64,000 bases of DNA from Actinomycetota bacterium (GTDB lineage: Bacteria; Actinomycetota; Actinomycetes; S36-B12): contig JAUSNB010000017.1 of the NCBI GenBank assembly GCA_030645615.1, forward strand, positions 1 through 64,000, in the 5' to 3' direction. Every line of letters starts with the position of its first letter. Positions within the stretch are counted from its first letter, which is position 1. The position numbers and the translations under genes were made by a program. Below are positions 1 through 7,998 of this stretch, in pieces. Under the pieces are notes generated by a model. That model saw nothing but the letters and a program-made list of their open reading frames with translations. It had not been told where the DNA came from and did no database searches.

Positions 1-177
1 GTCGGTCACCGGGTCCAGGACCAGGACCTCCTCCACCCGCGGATGCCCCGATGCCGCCGCGACCAGCCAGGTGAGCTGCTCGGCCTGCAACCGCGCGATC
101 TGCGCCTCGCAGTCCACCACCATCGACACCGCGACCTCAGGGTCCACCACCGTGCGCGGCCCCAGACAAAGATCCAT
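1..177 (-). CDS. DUF222/13E12-type protein, N-terminal fragment (runs off left edge)
   Basis: The first 59 codons of a minus-strand gene that continues past the left edge. The fragment reads MDLCLGPRTVVDPEVAVSMV and then a helical stretch with AQIARLQAEQLTWLVAAAS. That pattern resembles the start of the DUF222 (13E12 repeat) proteins of actinobacteria, which often carry a C-terminal HNH nuclease domain and occur in many copies per genome. The domain that would settle this lies outside the window. ATG at 175-177 is the only sensible start; no clear ribosome binding site precedes it. The family assignment is an inference from a short fragment. Confidence 0.5.
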   Translation of the reverse strand, partial: MDLCLGPRTVVDPEVAVSMVVDCEAQIARLQAEQLTWLVAAASGHPRVEEVLVLDPVTD

Positions 178-273
178 GAACCGAACCTAAGGAGGGGGAC
201 TGACAGTCGGACCGTCAACGGACCGCAGCAGAACCATTGCAGCGCAACAGTTATCGAACCGTTACGCAGCGGT

Positions 274-1302
274 TCAGGTCGCGGTGTGCTGGTCCTCGCC
301 CCAGGCGTCCGACCCTTCCGAGGATGCCTCGTTGATCCGATTGATGTTGGACACGATGCCCCCGATGAGCGCGATCTGGGCGGTCTGGTCGGCGATCCGG
401 ACGGCCTCGTGCGCTTGCGTTCGTCCGACCGAGGTAGCCGGATCATCCGCGGAGATGTTGTCGGCGGCCATGGCGATGAGGTCGGCGAGCGGCGAGCGGG
501 CAGCCTGGGGGATGTGCATCGCCGCATTGCCGCGTGACGATGCAAGGAGGTCCGACGTGATGGACAGAACGCGGGCCGACATGACCCCATTCGCCTCGAG
601 GCTGGTCGAGAGGCTGGCGAGGTCCTCCGGGTCGATGCGGGGGTTCCACTTGCGGTGACTGGAGAGGTCCTCGAGCCGCGCGTCCAGGCCGATTGAGCGA
701 TTGCGGAGCTCGACGGCTGCGTCGCGCCAGTCACGGGCCACGTCGGCGTCCGGCGCGGCACGCAGGCCCGTCGCTACGTCCGACAGGAGCGTGGACAGAT
801 CGTGCTGCAACGCCTCGCTGTCACGCCGGAGCAGCCGGGTGTCGCGGGTGGGGGTCGCCAGGGCAGAGGCGACCAGCGCGCATAGGGCCCCGATCACGAC
901 CCCGATGAAGCGCTGGAAGGCGAGCTCCGTGGTCAGGTGGGTGCCGACCACCAGGATCACCGTGACCGCCATGCTGCCCGCCACGAGCGGGGACTCCTGC
1001 GGCGAGTTCAGGACGAGGAGCCGGGCGAGGGCGAAGCACAGCAGCACGAGCAGCAGGATCACCAGCGGCCCCGTGCCAATCAGCCACACGATGCCCAGGG
1101 CGATCCCCGCACCCAGCAGGGCACCGAGGCTCTGGAAGACGGTCTCCTTCGCCGCGTGATGGAAGGTCGCCCTGGTCGCGATCGCCGCCGTGATGGCGGC
1201 CGGGATCGGGTCGGCGAAAGGAACGAGCTCCGCGATGACGTAGGCGGCCGTGGCCGCCAGCGCGGTGAGGACGGCCAGCCGGGCATACGCGCTGCGCCAC
1301 AC
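274..1302 (-). CDS. FUSC/aromatic acid exporter family membrane protein
   Basis: A 342-residue inner-membrane protein of the FUSC/ArAE type, a family linked to efflux of aromatic acids and other small anions; the substrate here is unknown. Residues about 8-160 form six hydrophobic segments, including SLGALLGAGIALGIVWLIG and PLVILLLVLLCFALARLLV, with the family-typical ATRATFHHAAKETVFQSLG between early segments. Residues 165-342 are a soluble, largely helical cytoplasmic domain. The start is GTG at 1300-1302 with no strong ribosome binding site. It stands alone, downstream of the DUF5302 gene on the same strand. Most FUSC proteins have two membrane halves; this one has a single half, as in many actinobacterial members. 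Confidence 0.75.
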   Translation of the reverse strand: MWRSAYARLAVLTALAATAAYVIAELVPFADPIPAAITAAIATRATFHHAAKETVFQSLGALLGAGIALGIVWLIGTGPLVILLLVLLCFALARLLVLNSPQESPLVAGSMAVTVILVVGTHLTTELAFQRFIGVVIGALCALVASALATPTRDTRLLRRDSEALQHDLSTLLSDVATGLRAAPDADVARDWRDAAVELRNRSIGLDARLEDLSSHRKWNPRIDPEDLASLSTSLEANGVMSARVLSITSDLLASSRGNAAMHIPQAARSPLADLIAMAADNISADDPATSVGRTQAHEAVRIADQTAQIALIGGIVSNINRINEASSEGSDAWGEDQHTAT

Positions 1303-1343
1303 GGCCGCTCGGGACCGACGCGGTGGCTGCGTGGCGATGGCTG

Positions 1344-1529
1344 CTAGCCGCCGCTCTTGCGGCGGAACTCGCGCTTGCCCCCCGAGCGGCTGGAGTGGTC
1401 CTTGACCGGGCCGCCGCTGCCGGGCTCATGCGCGTGGGTGCCGCCGCCGGGCTTGGACTTCTTCGCGTCCAGGGCCGCCTTGAACGCGGCCTTCTGGTCG
1501 TCGGACTGCTTCTCGGGTGTGGTGGCCAT
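1344..1529 (-). CDS. DUF5302 family small protein
   Basis: A 61-residue, highly charged protein starting MATTPEKQSDDQKAAFKAAL and ending with GGKREFRRKSGG. This layout (acidic/lysine-rich N-terminal helix, Gly/His-rich middle, basic KRxFRRKSG tail) matches the actinobacterial DUF5302 family, whose function is unknown. It has no signal peptide or membrane segment. ATG start at 1527-1529. The bases before it read CACACT-N6-ATG, close to a -10 box directly before a leaderless start. It lies between the FUSC gene and tRNA-Cys, all on the minus strand. Confidence 0.75.
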   Translation of the reverse strand: MATTPEKQSDDQKAAFKAALDAKKSKPGGGTHAHEPGSGGPVKDHSSRSGGKREFRRKSGG

Positions 1530-1561
1530 GGGTCAAGTGTGGCGCAGCCGTCGCGTGAACG

Positions 1562-1635
1562 TGGAGGTGGAGACGGGATTTGAACCCGTGTAGACGGCTT
1601 TGCAGGCCGTTGCCTCGCCTCTCGGCCACTCCACC
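1562..1635 (-). tRNA. tRNA-Cys (GCA)
   Basis: Read on the minus strand, acceptor arms GGTGGAG/CTCCACC pair perfectly. The anticodon stem ACGGC/GCCGT encloses loop CTGCAAA (anticodon GCA). The T arm is CGGG-TTCAAAT-CCCG, the discriminator is T as expected for Cys, and the terminal CCA is encoded (1562-1564). It follows tRNA-Gly with 37 bases between, so the two probably share a transcript. Confidence 0.95.
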
Positions 1636-1672
1636 AGGCGTCAGTCGGGCCGCCAAGCCCTCCTGAATTCCG

Positions 1673-1745
1673 AGCGGACGACGGGATTCGAACCCGCGAC
1701 CCTCACCTTGGCAAGGTGATGCGCTACCAGCTGCGCTACGTCCGC
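1673..1745 (-). tRNA. tRNA-Gly (GCC)
   Basis: Minus-strand cloverleaf with acceptor GCGGACG/CGTCCGC, D arm GCGC..GCGC, anticodon stem TCACC/GGTGA around loop TTGCCAA (anticodon GCC), and T arm GCGGG-TTCGAAT-CCCGT. The discriminator is T. CCA is not encoded. It is upstream of tRNA-Cys in the same transcription direction. Confidence 0.95.
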
Positions 1746-1767
1746 ACGATCTTGCGATCGAGGGGAA

Positions 1768-1798
1768 ACCTTAGCCGACGTGGCGCGAACCCGACCAA
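1768..1798 (-). promoter_or_regulatory. candidate promoter for tRNA-Gly/tRNA-Cys
   Basis: On the minus strand TAAGGT (1768-1773) fits a TANNNT -10 box and TTGGTC (1793-1798) is a weak -35 match, 19 bases apart. It lies 22 bases upstream of the tRNA-Gly 5' end. The rest of 1746-1849 has no gene. Confidence 0.4.
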
Positions 1799-1849
1799 TC
1801 AGGTGGCCAAGGCCCTGCCCCTCACGGGGCCAGCCGCCATGATGGTGGC

Positions 1850-2923
1850 GTGACATCGGCGGCGGCGTGCCTGGGCGGCCGATGGGCTACCGGATTGCGC
1901 GAGGTGACGTCGGATCTTGCCGCGCTCGACGCGTCCGGGCGGTGGGCAGTGGCCCTGCCGTATGACGGCGATCCCGTGTGCGCCCGCTTCGATTCCTGGG
2001 CGGATGAACCGCCCCATGGGACGGTGGGTGCGTGGGCCGGCCCGGCCGCGGGCGACTGGGCGTCGTCGATGGACGAGCACGGCTACGAGGCGGCGGTGGC
2101 GTCGATCCGGGACTCCATCGCGAAGGGTGATGTGTATCAGGCCAACGTGTGCCGGGTGCTGCAGGCGCCGTTGCCCGATGCGGGTCGGTCCGACGTGGCA
2201 GCCCTGCACCGCCTGCTCGACAGGGGGAATCCGGCGCCGTACTCGGGCTTTCTGAGGTTGCCCGACGTCGGCGTGCATGTGGTGACGGCGAGCCCGGAGC
2301 TGTTTCTGTCCGTGACCGTGGATAGAGCAGGTCGACGAGTGGCGACGTCGGGACCGATCAAGGGCACGGGCCGGACTCCCGCCGACCTCACCGACAAGGA
2401 TGCTGCCGAGAACGTCATGATCGTGGACCTGGTCCGGAATGACCTGTCGATCGTCAGCCGGCCCGGCACGGTGTCCGTGCCGCGCCTGCTGGAAGTGGAA
2501 GAGCACCCGGGCCTCGTGCACCTGGCCTCCTACGTGCAGGGTGTGCTCCTCGACGAGGTGCGGTGGCCCGACCTGGTTGACGCAGCCTTCCCGCCGGGGT
2601 CCGTGACGGGGGCACCGAAACTGGCCGCCTTGCGGCTCATCGCGGGGCTCGAGCCGGCAGCCCGCGAGTTCTACTGCGGGGCGATGGGTTGGGTCGACGC
2701 CGACACCGGGGAAGCGGAACTGGCCGTGACCATCCGGACCTTCTGGATCGATGGCGTCATGCTGAAGTTCGGCACCGGCGCAGGCATCACCTGGGGTTCC
2801 GATCCGCACGCGGAGTGGGCCGAGACCGAATTGAAGGCCGCTCGCCTGATCGGGCTCGCCGGCCACCCCTGGCCGGGGGGACCGGGGGAGCGGGTGGAGC
2901 CGTGGCAGGCTGGCGCCCCATGA
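1850..2923 (+). CDS. pabB: aminodeoxychorismate synthase component I
   Basis: Converts chorismate and ammonia to 4-amino-4-deoxychorismate in the p-aminobenzoate branch of folate synthesis. The 357-residue protein is essentially one chorismate-binding domain. GPIKGTGRT at about 168-176 carries the lysine (K171) that marks PabB, where anthranilate synthase TrpE has alanine. SVTGAPKLAALRL at about 251 is the second family signature. It is on the short side for the family. The partner glutaminase PabA is not in the window. GTG start; CATGAT six bases upstream may serve as a -10 box for a leaderless message. The stop overlaps the pabC start (ATGA), so the two genes are translationally coupled and pathway partners. 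Confidence 0.85.
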   Translation: MTSAAACLGGRWATGLREVTSDLAALDASGRWAVALPYDGDPVCARFDSWADEPPHGTVGAWAGPAAGDWASSMDEHGYEAAVASIRDSIAKGDVYQANVCRVLQAPLPDAGRSDVAALHRLLDRGNPAPYSGFLRLPDVGVHVVTASPELFLSVTVDRAGRRVATSGPIKGTGRTPADLTDKDAAENVMIVDLVRNDLSIVSRPGTVSVPRLLEVEEHPGLVHLASYVQGVLLDEVRWPDLVDAAFPPGSVTGAPKLAALRLIAGLEPAAREFYCGAMGWVDADTGEAELAVTIRTFWIDGVMLKFGTGAGITWGSDPHAEWAETELKAARLIGLAGHPWPGGPGERVEPWQAGAP

Positions 2924-3759
2924 GGCTCTGGGTCGGGACCCGCCACGACGGCGAACTGGTGGATGCGGACAAGGCCACCGTGAGCGTGATGGATCATGGG
3001 CTCACGGTCGCCGATGGCGTCTTCGAGACCCTCAAGGTGACCTCGAAGGGCGCCTTCGCGCTCAGTCGCCACCTTTCCCGGCTGGCCACCTCGGCCCGCG
3101 CACTCGGCATCGAGACACCGGACGAGGACATCGTGCGGATCGCCGTCGAGGATGTCCTCACGGCGAACGCCGCTGAGATCGGCGGTCTCGGCCGCATGCG
3201 GATTACCTATACGGCTGGCCCTGGACCTCTCGGCAGCGACCGCGGGGATGCCCTGCCCACGCTGGTGGTCGCCGTTGCTGCCGCGAAGCCGTGGCCTGAC
3301 ACCACGACGATCGCGACGGCCCCGTGGACCCGCAACGAGCATTCGGCCGTGGCCGGCGTGAAGTCGACGGCGTACGCGGAGAACGTCGTGGCGCTCGCGT
3401 GGGCCCACGATCAGGGCGCATCGGAGGCGGTGCTCGGCAACACCGTGGGAAACCTGTGCGAGGGAACCGGCACCAACGTCTTCGTGGTCATCGACTCCAA
3501 GGTCCTGACTCCGCCGCTGTCCAGTGGCTGCCTCGCCGGGATCACCCGCGAACTCGTTCTGGAGTGGTTCGGGGGGGTCGAGCAGGACCTACCGCTGAGC
3601 ACCCTGGCGGAGGCGGACGAGGTGTTCCTGACCTCGTCCACGCGCAACGTGCACCCCGTCGTTCGTGCGGACGCTCGGACGTGGGATCGGCCAGGACCGG
3701 TGAGCCGGGACCTGGCGGCCTCCTTCGACGAGCAGGCCGCCAGGGACATCGATCCCTGA
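2920..3759 (+). CDS. pabC: aminodeoxychorismate lyase, class IV aminotransferase fold
   Basis: A 279-residue pyridoxal-phosphate enzyme that most likely splits aminodeoxychorismate into p-aminobenzoate and pyruvate. Class IV features are present: the PLP lysine in GVKSTAYAENV (about residue 148), the conserved glutamate and phosphate-binding loop CEGTGTNVFVV, and LTVADGVFETLKV near the N-terminus. The ATG start at 2920 overlaps the pabB stop, which supports both start and function. Branched-chain or D-amino acid aminotransferases share the fold; the pabB neighbour makes the lyase reading more likely. Confidence 0.8.
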   Translation: MRLWVGTRHDGELVDADKATVSVMDHGLTVADGVFETLKVTSKGAFALSRHLSRLATSARALGIETPDEDIVRIAVEDVLTANAAEIGGLGRMRITYTAGPGPLGSDRGDALPTLVVAVAAAKPWPDTTTIATAPWTRNEHSAVAGVKSTAYAENVVALAWAHDQGASEAVLGNTVGNLCEGTGTNVFVVIDSKVLTPPLSSGCLAGITRELVLEWFGGVEQDLPLSTLAEADEVFLTSSTRNVHPVVRADARTWDRPGPVSRDLAASFDEQAARDIDP

Positions 3760-3781
3760 CGGCCTGCTGCTCCGATCGGTG

Positions 3782-3796
3782 CGGGCTTCGCCCGAT
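3782..3796. terminator. short hairpin between convergent genes
   Basis: CGGGC-TTC-GCCCG forms a short GC stem 22 bases after pabC and 5 bases before the stop of the convergent Ig-like gene. It may end transcription from both sides. No T-tract follows, so the call is weak. Confidence 0.3.
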
Positions 3797-3800
3797 GTTG

Positions 3801-5300
3801 CTACCGGATCGTGTATTGACGCTGCAGTCGGAACGAGGACCACGCGTTCGGCACGGCAGGCGCGGATGCGACGACCGTGCAGTTCCCTGTCCGCTGGAGC
3901 CGCAGGTTCACCGCTCCGCTCGCCGGGTAGGCGATGCGGCATCGGTTGCCGCCGTTGGTCACGCGCCAGGTGACGTTCTGGCCCGCGTTCGTCGCCCCCT
4001 GCGAGGGGTTCTGCAGCCGGATGGTGCGGCCGTTGCTGAACCGGCCGGAGTTCGGTGCTGCGAGCACCGCGGTCTGCTGCCCCGGCACCATGACGATGAG
4101 GTAGCCCTGCGTCGTGGGCGCATACCCCGGTCCGCCGGCCGACTTCGCCACGAGGCTGCACTGCCCCGAGCCGGTGTCGATCGTCAGGGTCAGGCCCGAG
4201 ACCTGGCAGGGGCCACTCTCGGTCAACGCGACTGGCGCGCCCGACAGGGTCGAAGCCCCGAAGGTGAACACCGTGCCGTTGCCGAGCGTGTACGTGCCGT
4301 TCGGCGCCCAGGTGCCGTAGCCGGGCTGGGTGAGGGTGATGAAGTCCTGCTGGGCCGGTCCCGCGGCGATGGTGACGCGGTCCGTGGTCGAGCCGGATCC
4401 GCCCGCATTCGTCATGTAATTGGCGCCCAGCACCACGCTGCCCGCCACCGTCGGCGTCCAGGTGAAGTTCGCGACTCCGTTGACGAGGGGGACGGATGCA
4501 CTGATCGGGGCGCCGTTGAGGGTGAACCCGACGGATCCCTGGACGGTGGACGGGACGACGGTCGCCGTCAGCAGGGTCGGAACACCGATCGTCATGGTGC
4601 CTGGTGCAGTGAGGGTGATGGTCCCGCCGCTCCCGGTCGCCGCGACTATGTCAACCGGTGACACGGAGGCCTGTGCGTTGGCGTCGCCGCTGTAGGTGGC
4701 CTGGAACAGGAAGTTCCCGGTGGTCGGCGGTGTCCAACGCCAGTAGGCGAAGGACTGCCCATTGACCGAGTTCGGGGTGAGCCCCATGGTGATGAGCACG
4801 TTGCCGTTGCCGTCGCGCACTACCACGGTGCCGGTCGGCTGGTAGCTGCTCGGACTCTGCGACTGGACCGTCACCGTGATCTGGGTGGGCACCCCGACCT
4901 GCGCGGTGTTCGGCGCTGAGATCAGGGTCGCCGTGGGTGTGGAGGAGATGACCGCTGCGCCGAGAAGGACGGGCGTGCAGGTGCTGCCGATCGACGCCGA
5001 CGTGATGGTGCCCGCGATCGTCGGGGTCCACGTGATGGTGGCGTTGCCATTGATGTCCGCCCAGACCGGCGCGGAGCTGACCTGCACGCCGTTGGCGTAG
5101 GTCGCGGAGAGCGTCAACTGCGCGCTCGGGCAGATGCCGAGGGCGTTGACGACCTGGGGCACGCCGACGGTGCCGTTTCCGAATCCGGAGGCGGACGCCG
5201 CCTGGGCCGGGGCCGCCACCGCGGTGAGGGAACCCAGGACGACGGCGGCTATCGCTGCCCCGCTGGCCAGGATGCGGAAGGTGGTTCGGGGGTGACGCAT
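3801..5300 (-). CDS. secreted Ig-like repeat protein
   Basis: A 499-residue exported protein of unknown role. The start ATG at 5298-5300 has GGAGGA seven bases upstream. Residues 1-35 are a signal peptide (MRHPRTTFRILASGAAIAAV, then ...APAQAASA). The mature part is a chain of beta-rich Ig-like units: three carry the recurring pair VGVPxxxxxTV and xxFTWTPTVAGS (or [10 protein letters not shown]). The C-terminal part (about 330-499) is Gly/Thr/Asn-rich with cysteines spaced as in CQVSGLTLTIDTGSGQC. There is no LPXTG motif, lipobox or membrane anchor, so release or non-covalent wall attachment is likely. It resembles Big_3-type bacterial Ig proteins; binding partner unknown. It is transcribed alone. 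Confidence 0.75.
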   Translation of the reverse strand: MRHPRTTFRILASGAAIAAVVLGSLTAVAAPAQAASASGFGNGTVGVPQVVNALGICPSAQLTLSATYANGVQVSSAPVWADINGNATITWTPTIAGTITSASIGSTCTPVLLGAAVISSTPTATLISAPNTAQVGVPTQITVTVQSQSPSSYQPTGTVVVRDGNGNVLITMGLTPNSVNGQSFAYWRWTPPTTGNFLFQATYSGDANAQASVSPVDIVAATGSGGTITLTAPGTMTIGVPTLLTATVVPSTVQGSVGFTLNGAPISASVPLVNGVANFTWTPTVAGSVVLGANYMTNAGGSGSTTDRVTIAAGPAQQDFITLTQPGYGTWAPNGTYTLGNGTVFTFGASTLSGAPVALTESGPCQVSGLTLTIDTGSGQCSLVAKSAGGPGYAPTTQGYLIVMVPGQQTAVLAAPNSGRFSNGRTIRLQNPSQGATNAGQNVTWRVTNGGNRCRIAYPASGAVNLRLQRTGNCTVVASAPAVPNAWSSFRLQRQYTIR

Positions 5301-5406
5301 GGAGGCTCCTCCAGGTCGTAGGTGGCCCCACGCTAACAACCGGAGGGGTCCATTGCCCGGCGACGCGCGTGCGACAGCGCGGTCAAGCCCGTGCAGGGGC
5401 ATGGGC

Positions 5407-5412
5407 TAAACT
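5407..5412 (+). promoter_or_regulatory. candidate -10 box for tRNA-Val
   Basis: TAAACT at 5407-5412 lies 14 bases before the 5' end of tRNA-Val, the distance expected for a -10 box. No convincing -35 is visible (weak GGTCAA at 5381). Confidence 0.4.
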
Positions 5413-5425
5413 CTGGTTCCCATCC

Positions 5426-5497
<72 letters not shown>

Positions 5498-5534
5498 CCG
5501 GACTAGCGACGAGCACGGTCGAAGGAGCGAGCAG

Positions 5535-7475
5535 GTGACCACGACCGCGCTCGACGTCGTAGGCGGGGACCGCTCCACCGTGGTCGCCCGGATCAACGGG
5601 GAACTGCGAGACCTCTCCACGCCTGTCGCGCCCGACGACGTCGTCGAGGCCGTCTCGGTCGATTCCCCGGAGGGGCTGGCGGTCCTGCGCCATTCCACCG
5701 CGCACGTGCTCGCCCAGGCCGTCCAGCAGATGTTCCCCGAGGCCCGGCTGGGCATCGGCCCGCCCATCAAGGACGGCTTCTACTACGACTTCGACATGCC
5801 CAGGCCATTCACGCCGGAGGACCTCGATGCCCTCGAGAAGGCGATGGTCGCCATCATCAAGTCTGGGCAGCGGTTCGAGCGGCGCGTCGTCGACGAAGGC
5901 GATGCCGTGCGGGAGCTTGCCGGGGAGCCCTACAAGCTGCGGCTCATCGGCAGCGAGGGCGGTGCCGACGTCATGGAGGTCGGCGGCCTGGAGCTGACCG
6001 TCTACGACAACGTCGATGCCAAGACCGGAGAGCGTTGCTGGGGCGACCTGTGCCGCGGGCCGCATGTCCCCGACACCCGCTACATCGTTCCCAATGCCTT
6101 CAAGCTGATGCGGACAGCGGCGGCCTACTGGCTGGGCGACCAGCGCAACGAGCAGTTGCAGCGCGTGTACGGCACCGCGTGGCCGTCGAAGGATGACCTG
6201 CGAGCACACCTGGCATTCCTGGAGGAGGCGGAGAAGCGCGACCACCGGCGCCTCGGCGCCGAGCTTGACCTCTTCTCCTTCCCGGAGCAGATCGGATCGG
6301 GCCTGGCCGTGTTCCACCCCAAGGGCGGCGTCATCCGCAGGGTCATGGAGGACTACTCCCGGATCAAGCACGAGCAAGGCGGCTACGAGTTCGTCAACAG
6401 CCCGCACATCACGAAGGGGCAGCTGTTCGAGCAGTCCGGCCACTTGGACTGGTACTCGGACGGCATGTACCCCCCGATGCAGCTCGACGCCGAGATCGAC
6501 GCGGACGGCACCGTCCGTCGCCAAGGCGTTGACTACTACCTCAAGCCGATGAACTGCCCGATGCACAGCCTGATCTTCGGGGCGCGCGGGCGGTCGTATC
6601 GGGAGCTGCCGTTGCGCCTGTTCGAGTTCGGCACGGTGTACCGATACGAGAAGTCGGGGGTCGTCCAAGGGCTCACCCGCGCCCGTGGGTTCACGCAGGA
6701 CGACGCGCACATCTACTGCAGCCGTGAGCAGATGGCTGCCGAGCTCGACAGCCTGCTGACCTTCACCCTCAACCTGCTGCGCGACTACGGCCTCGACGAC
6801 TTCTACCTCGAACTGTCGACCCGCGACCCTGAGAAGTCAGTCGGGACCGACGAGGAGTGGACCGAGGCCACCGAGGCGTTGCGCGCCTCCGCCGAGGTGC
6901 AAGGGCTCGACCTCGTCCTCGATGAGGGCGGGGCGGCGTTCTATGGACCCAAGATCTCGGTGCAGGCCAAGGACGCGATCGGGCGGACGTGGCAGATGTC
7001 CACGATCCAGGTCGACTTCCAGACACCGCAGCGCTTCGACCTCGAGTATCAAGGCCCCGACGGCACTCGTCACCGTCCGGTCATGATCCACCGGGCGCTG
7101 TTTGGGTCAATCGAGCGATTCTTCGCCGTGCTGCTCGAGCACTACGCCGGGGCCTACCCCCCTTGGCTCGCGCCCGTGCAGGTGGTCGCGATTCCGGTGA
7201 CCGACGCCCACAACGAGTACCTCGACGGCGTCGCCGGGCGACTGCGCGAGCATGGGGTCCGGGTCGAGGTCGACACGGCCGATGACCGCATGCAGAAGAA
7301 GATCCGCACCGCGCAGAAGTCCAAGGTGCCGTACATGCTGATCGCCGGCGACGACGACGTAGCGGCGGGCGCCGTGTCGTTCCGGTACCGGGACGGGACC
7401 CAGAAGAACGGCGTCCTCGTCGAAGAGGCCGTCACGGAGATCGTCGACGCCATCGCCAAGCGCACGCAGGTCTGA
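5535..7475 (+). CDS. thrS: threonyl-tRNA synthetase
   Basis: Charges tRNA-Thr in the cytoplasm. The 646-residue protein has a TGS-like N-terminus (1-60), the editing domain with HSTAH near residue 55 and the CxxxH-type [12 protein letters not shown] motif near 175, a class II catalytic core and an anticodon-binding C-terminus. Zinc ligands are visible in NCPMH and in [13 protein letters not shown]; motif 2 is [23 protein letters not shown] at 5535 is chosen because GAAGGAG lies eight bases upstream; any longer reading would run into tRNA-Val. The next gene starts one base after the stop. thrS followed by the HIT gene and pgsA matches the gene order in mycobacteria. Confidence 0.97.
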   Translation: MTTTALDVVGGDRSTVVARINGELRDLSTPVAPDDVVEAVSVDSPEGLAVLRHSTAHVLAQAVQQMFPEARLGIGPPIKDGFYYDFDMPRPFTPEDLDALEKAMVAIIKSGQRFERRVVDEGDAVRELAGEPYKLRLIGSEGGADVMEVGGLELTVYDNVDAKTGERCWGDLCRGPHVPDTRYIVPNAFKLMRTAAAYWLGDQRNEQLQRVYGTAWPSKDDLRAHLAFLEEAEKRDHRRLGAELDLFSFPEQIGSGLAVFHPKGGVIRRVMEDYSRIKHEQGGYEFVNSPHITKGQLFEQSGHLDWYSDGMYPPMQLDAEIDADGTVRRQGVDYYLKPMNCPMHSLIFGARGRSYRELPLRLFEFGTVYRYEKSGVVQGLTRARGFTQDDAHIYCSREQMAAELDSLLTFTLNLLRDYGLDDFYLELSTRDPEKSVGTDEEWTEATEALRASAEVQGLDLVLDEGGAAFYGPKISVQAKDAIGRTWQMSTIQVDFQTPQRFDLEYQGPDGTRHRPVMIHRALFGSIERFFAVLLEHYAGAYPPWLAPVQVVAIPVTDAHNEYLDGVAGRLREHGVRVEVDTADDRMQKKIRTAQKSKVPYMLIAGDDDVAAGAVSFRYRDGTQKNGVLVEEAVTEIVDAIAKRTQV

Positions 7476-7476
7476 C

Positions 7477-7998
7477 GTGACCGACGCCTGGGAGCGGCTC
7501 TACACCCCGCACCGGATGATCTACCTGCGTGGCGAGGGCAAGCCCACGACCGATGCTGCGGGCGAGGACTGCCCGTTCTGCCGCGCACCTGCGGCGCCGA
7601 CCGACGAGGGGCTGGTCGTCGCGCGCGGTGAGCACGTGTACGCGCTGCTCAACCTGTACCCGTACAACTCCGGTCACCTCATGGTGTGCCCGTTCCGGCA
7701 CGTGGGGGACTACCCGCTGCTCACCGACGACGAGGTGGCGGAGTTGGCAGTATTCACCCAGCGGGCGATGGTCGTGCTCCGGACGGTGTCCGGCGCCCAG
7801 GGATTCAACATCGGCATGAACCAGGGTCCGGTGTCCGGCGCGGGCATCTCCGCGCACCTGCACCAGCACGTCGTTCCCCGATGGGGAGGCGACACGAACT
7901 TCATGCCCATCGTCGGCGGGACCAAGGTGATCCCGCAATTGCTGGCGGACACCCGCGACCTGCTGGCGGCAGAGTGGGAACAGGTCAGCCAGCGATGA
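7477..7998 (+). CDS. HIT family protein, AP4A phosphorylase-like
   Basis: A 173-residue histidine-triad nucleotide hydrolase or transferase. The triad is HLHQHVVPRWGGD near residue 128, and CPFC near residue 31 may bind zinc. Its place between thrS and pgsA matches the mycobacterial Rv2613c position, a protein described as a diadenosine tetraphosphate phosphorylase. That function is inferred from family and position. GTG start one base after the thrS stop, so it is probably translated by coupling. The last 14 bases overlap the 3' end of the convergent EF-G2 gene. Confidence 0.85.
   Translation: MTDAWERLYTPHRMIYLRGEGKPTTDAAGEDCPFCRAPAAPTDEGLVVARGEHVYALLNLYPYNSGHLMVCPFRHVGDYPLLTDDEVAELAVFTQRAMVVLRTVSGAQGFNIGMNQGPVSGAGISAHLHQHVVPRWGGDTNFMPIVGGTKVIPQLLADTRDLLAAEWEQVSQR

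Noticed and set aside
188-198. AAGGAGGGGG, a perfect ribosome binding site on the plus strand
   Set aside because: No start codon and coding frame follow at a suitable distance; the region holds the 5' ends and gaps of minus-strand genes.
256-275. GAACCG...CGGTTC inverted repeat at the FUSC gene end as a terminator
   Set aside because: Only six pairs with an eight-base loop and no T-tract; expected by chance in GC-rich DNA.
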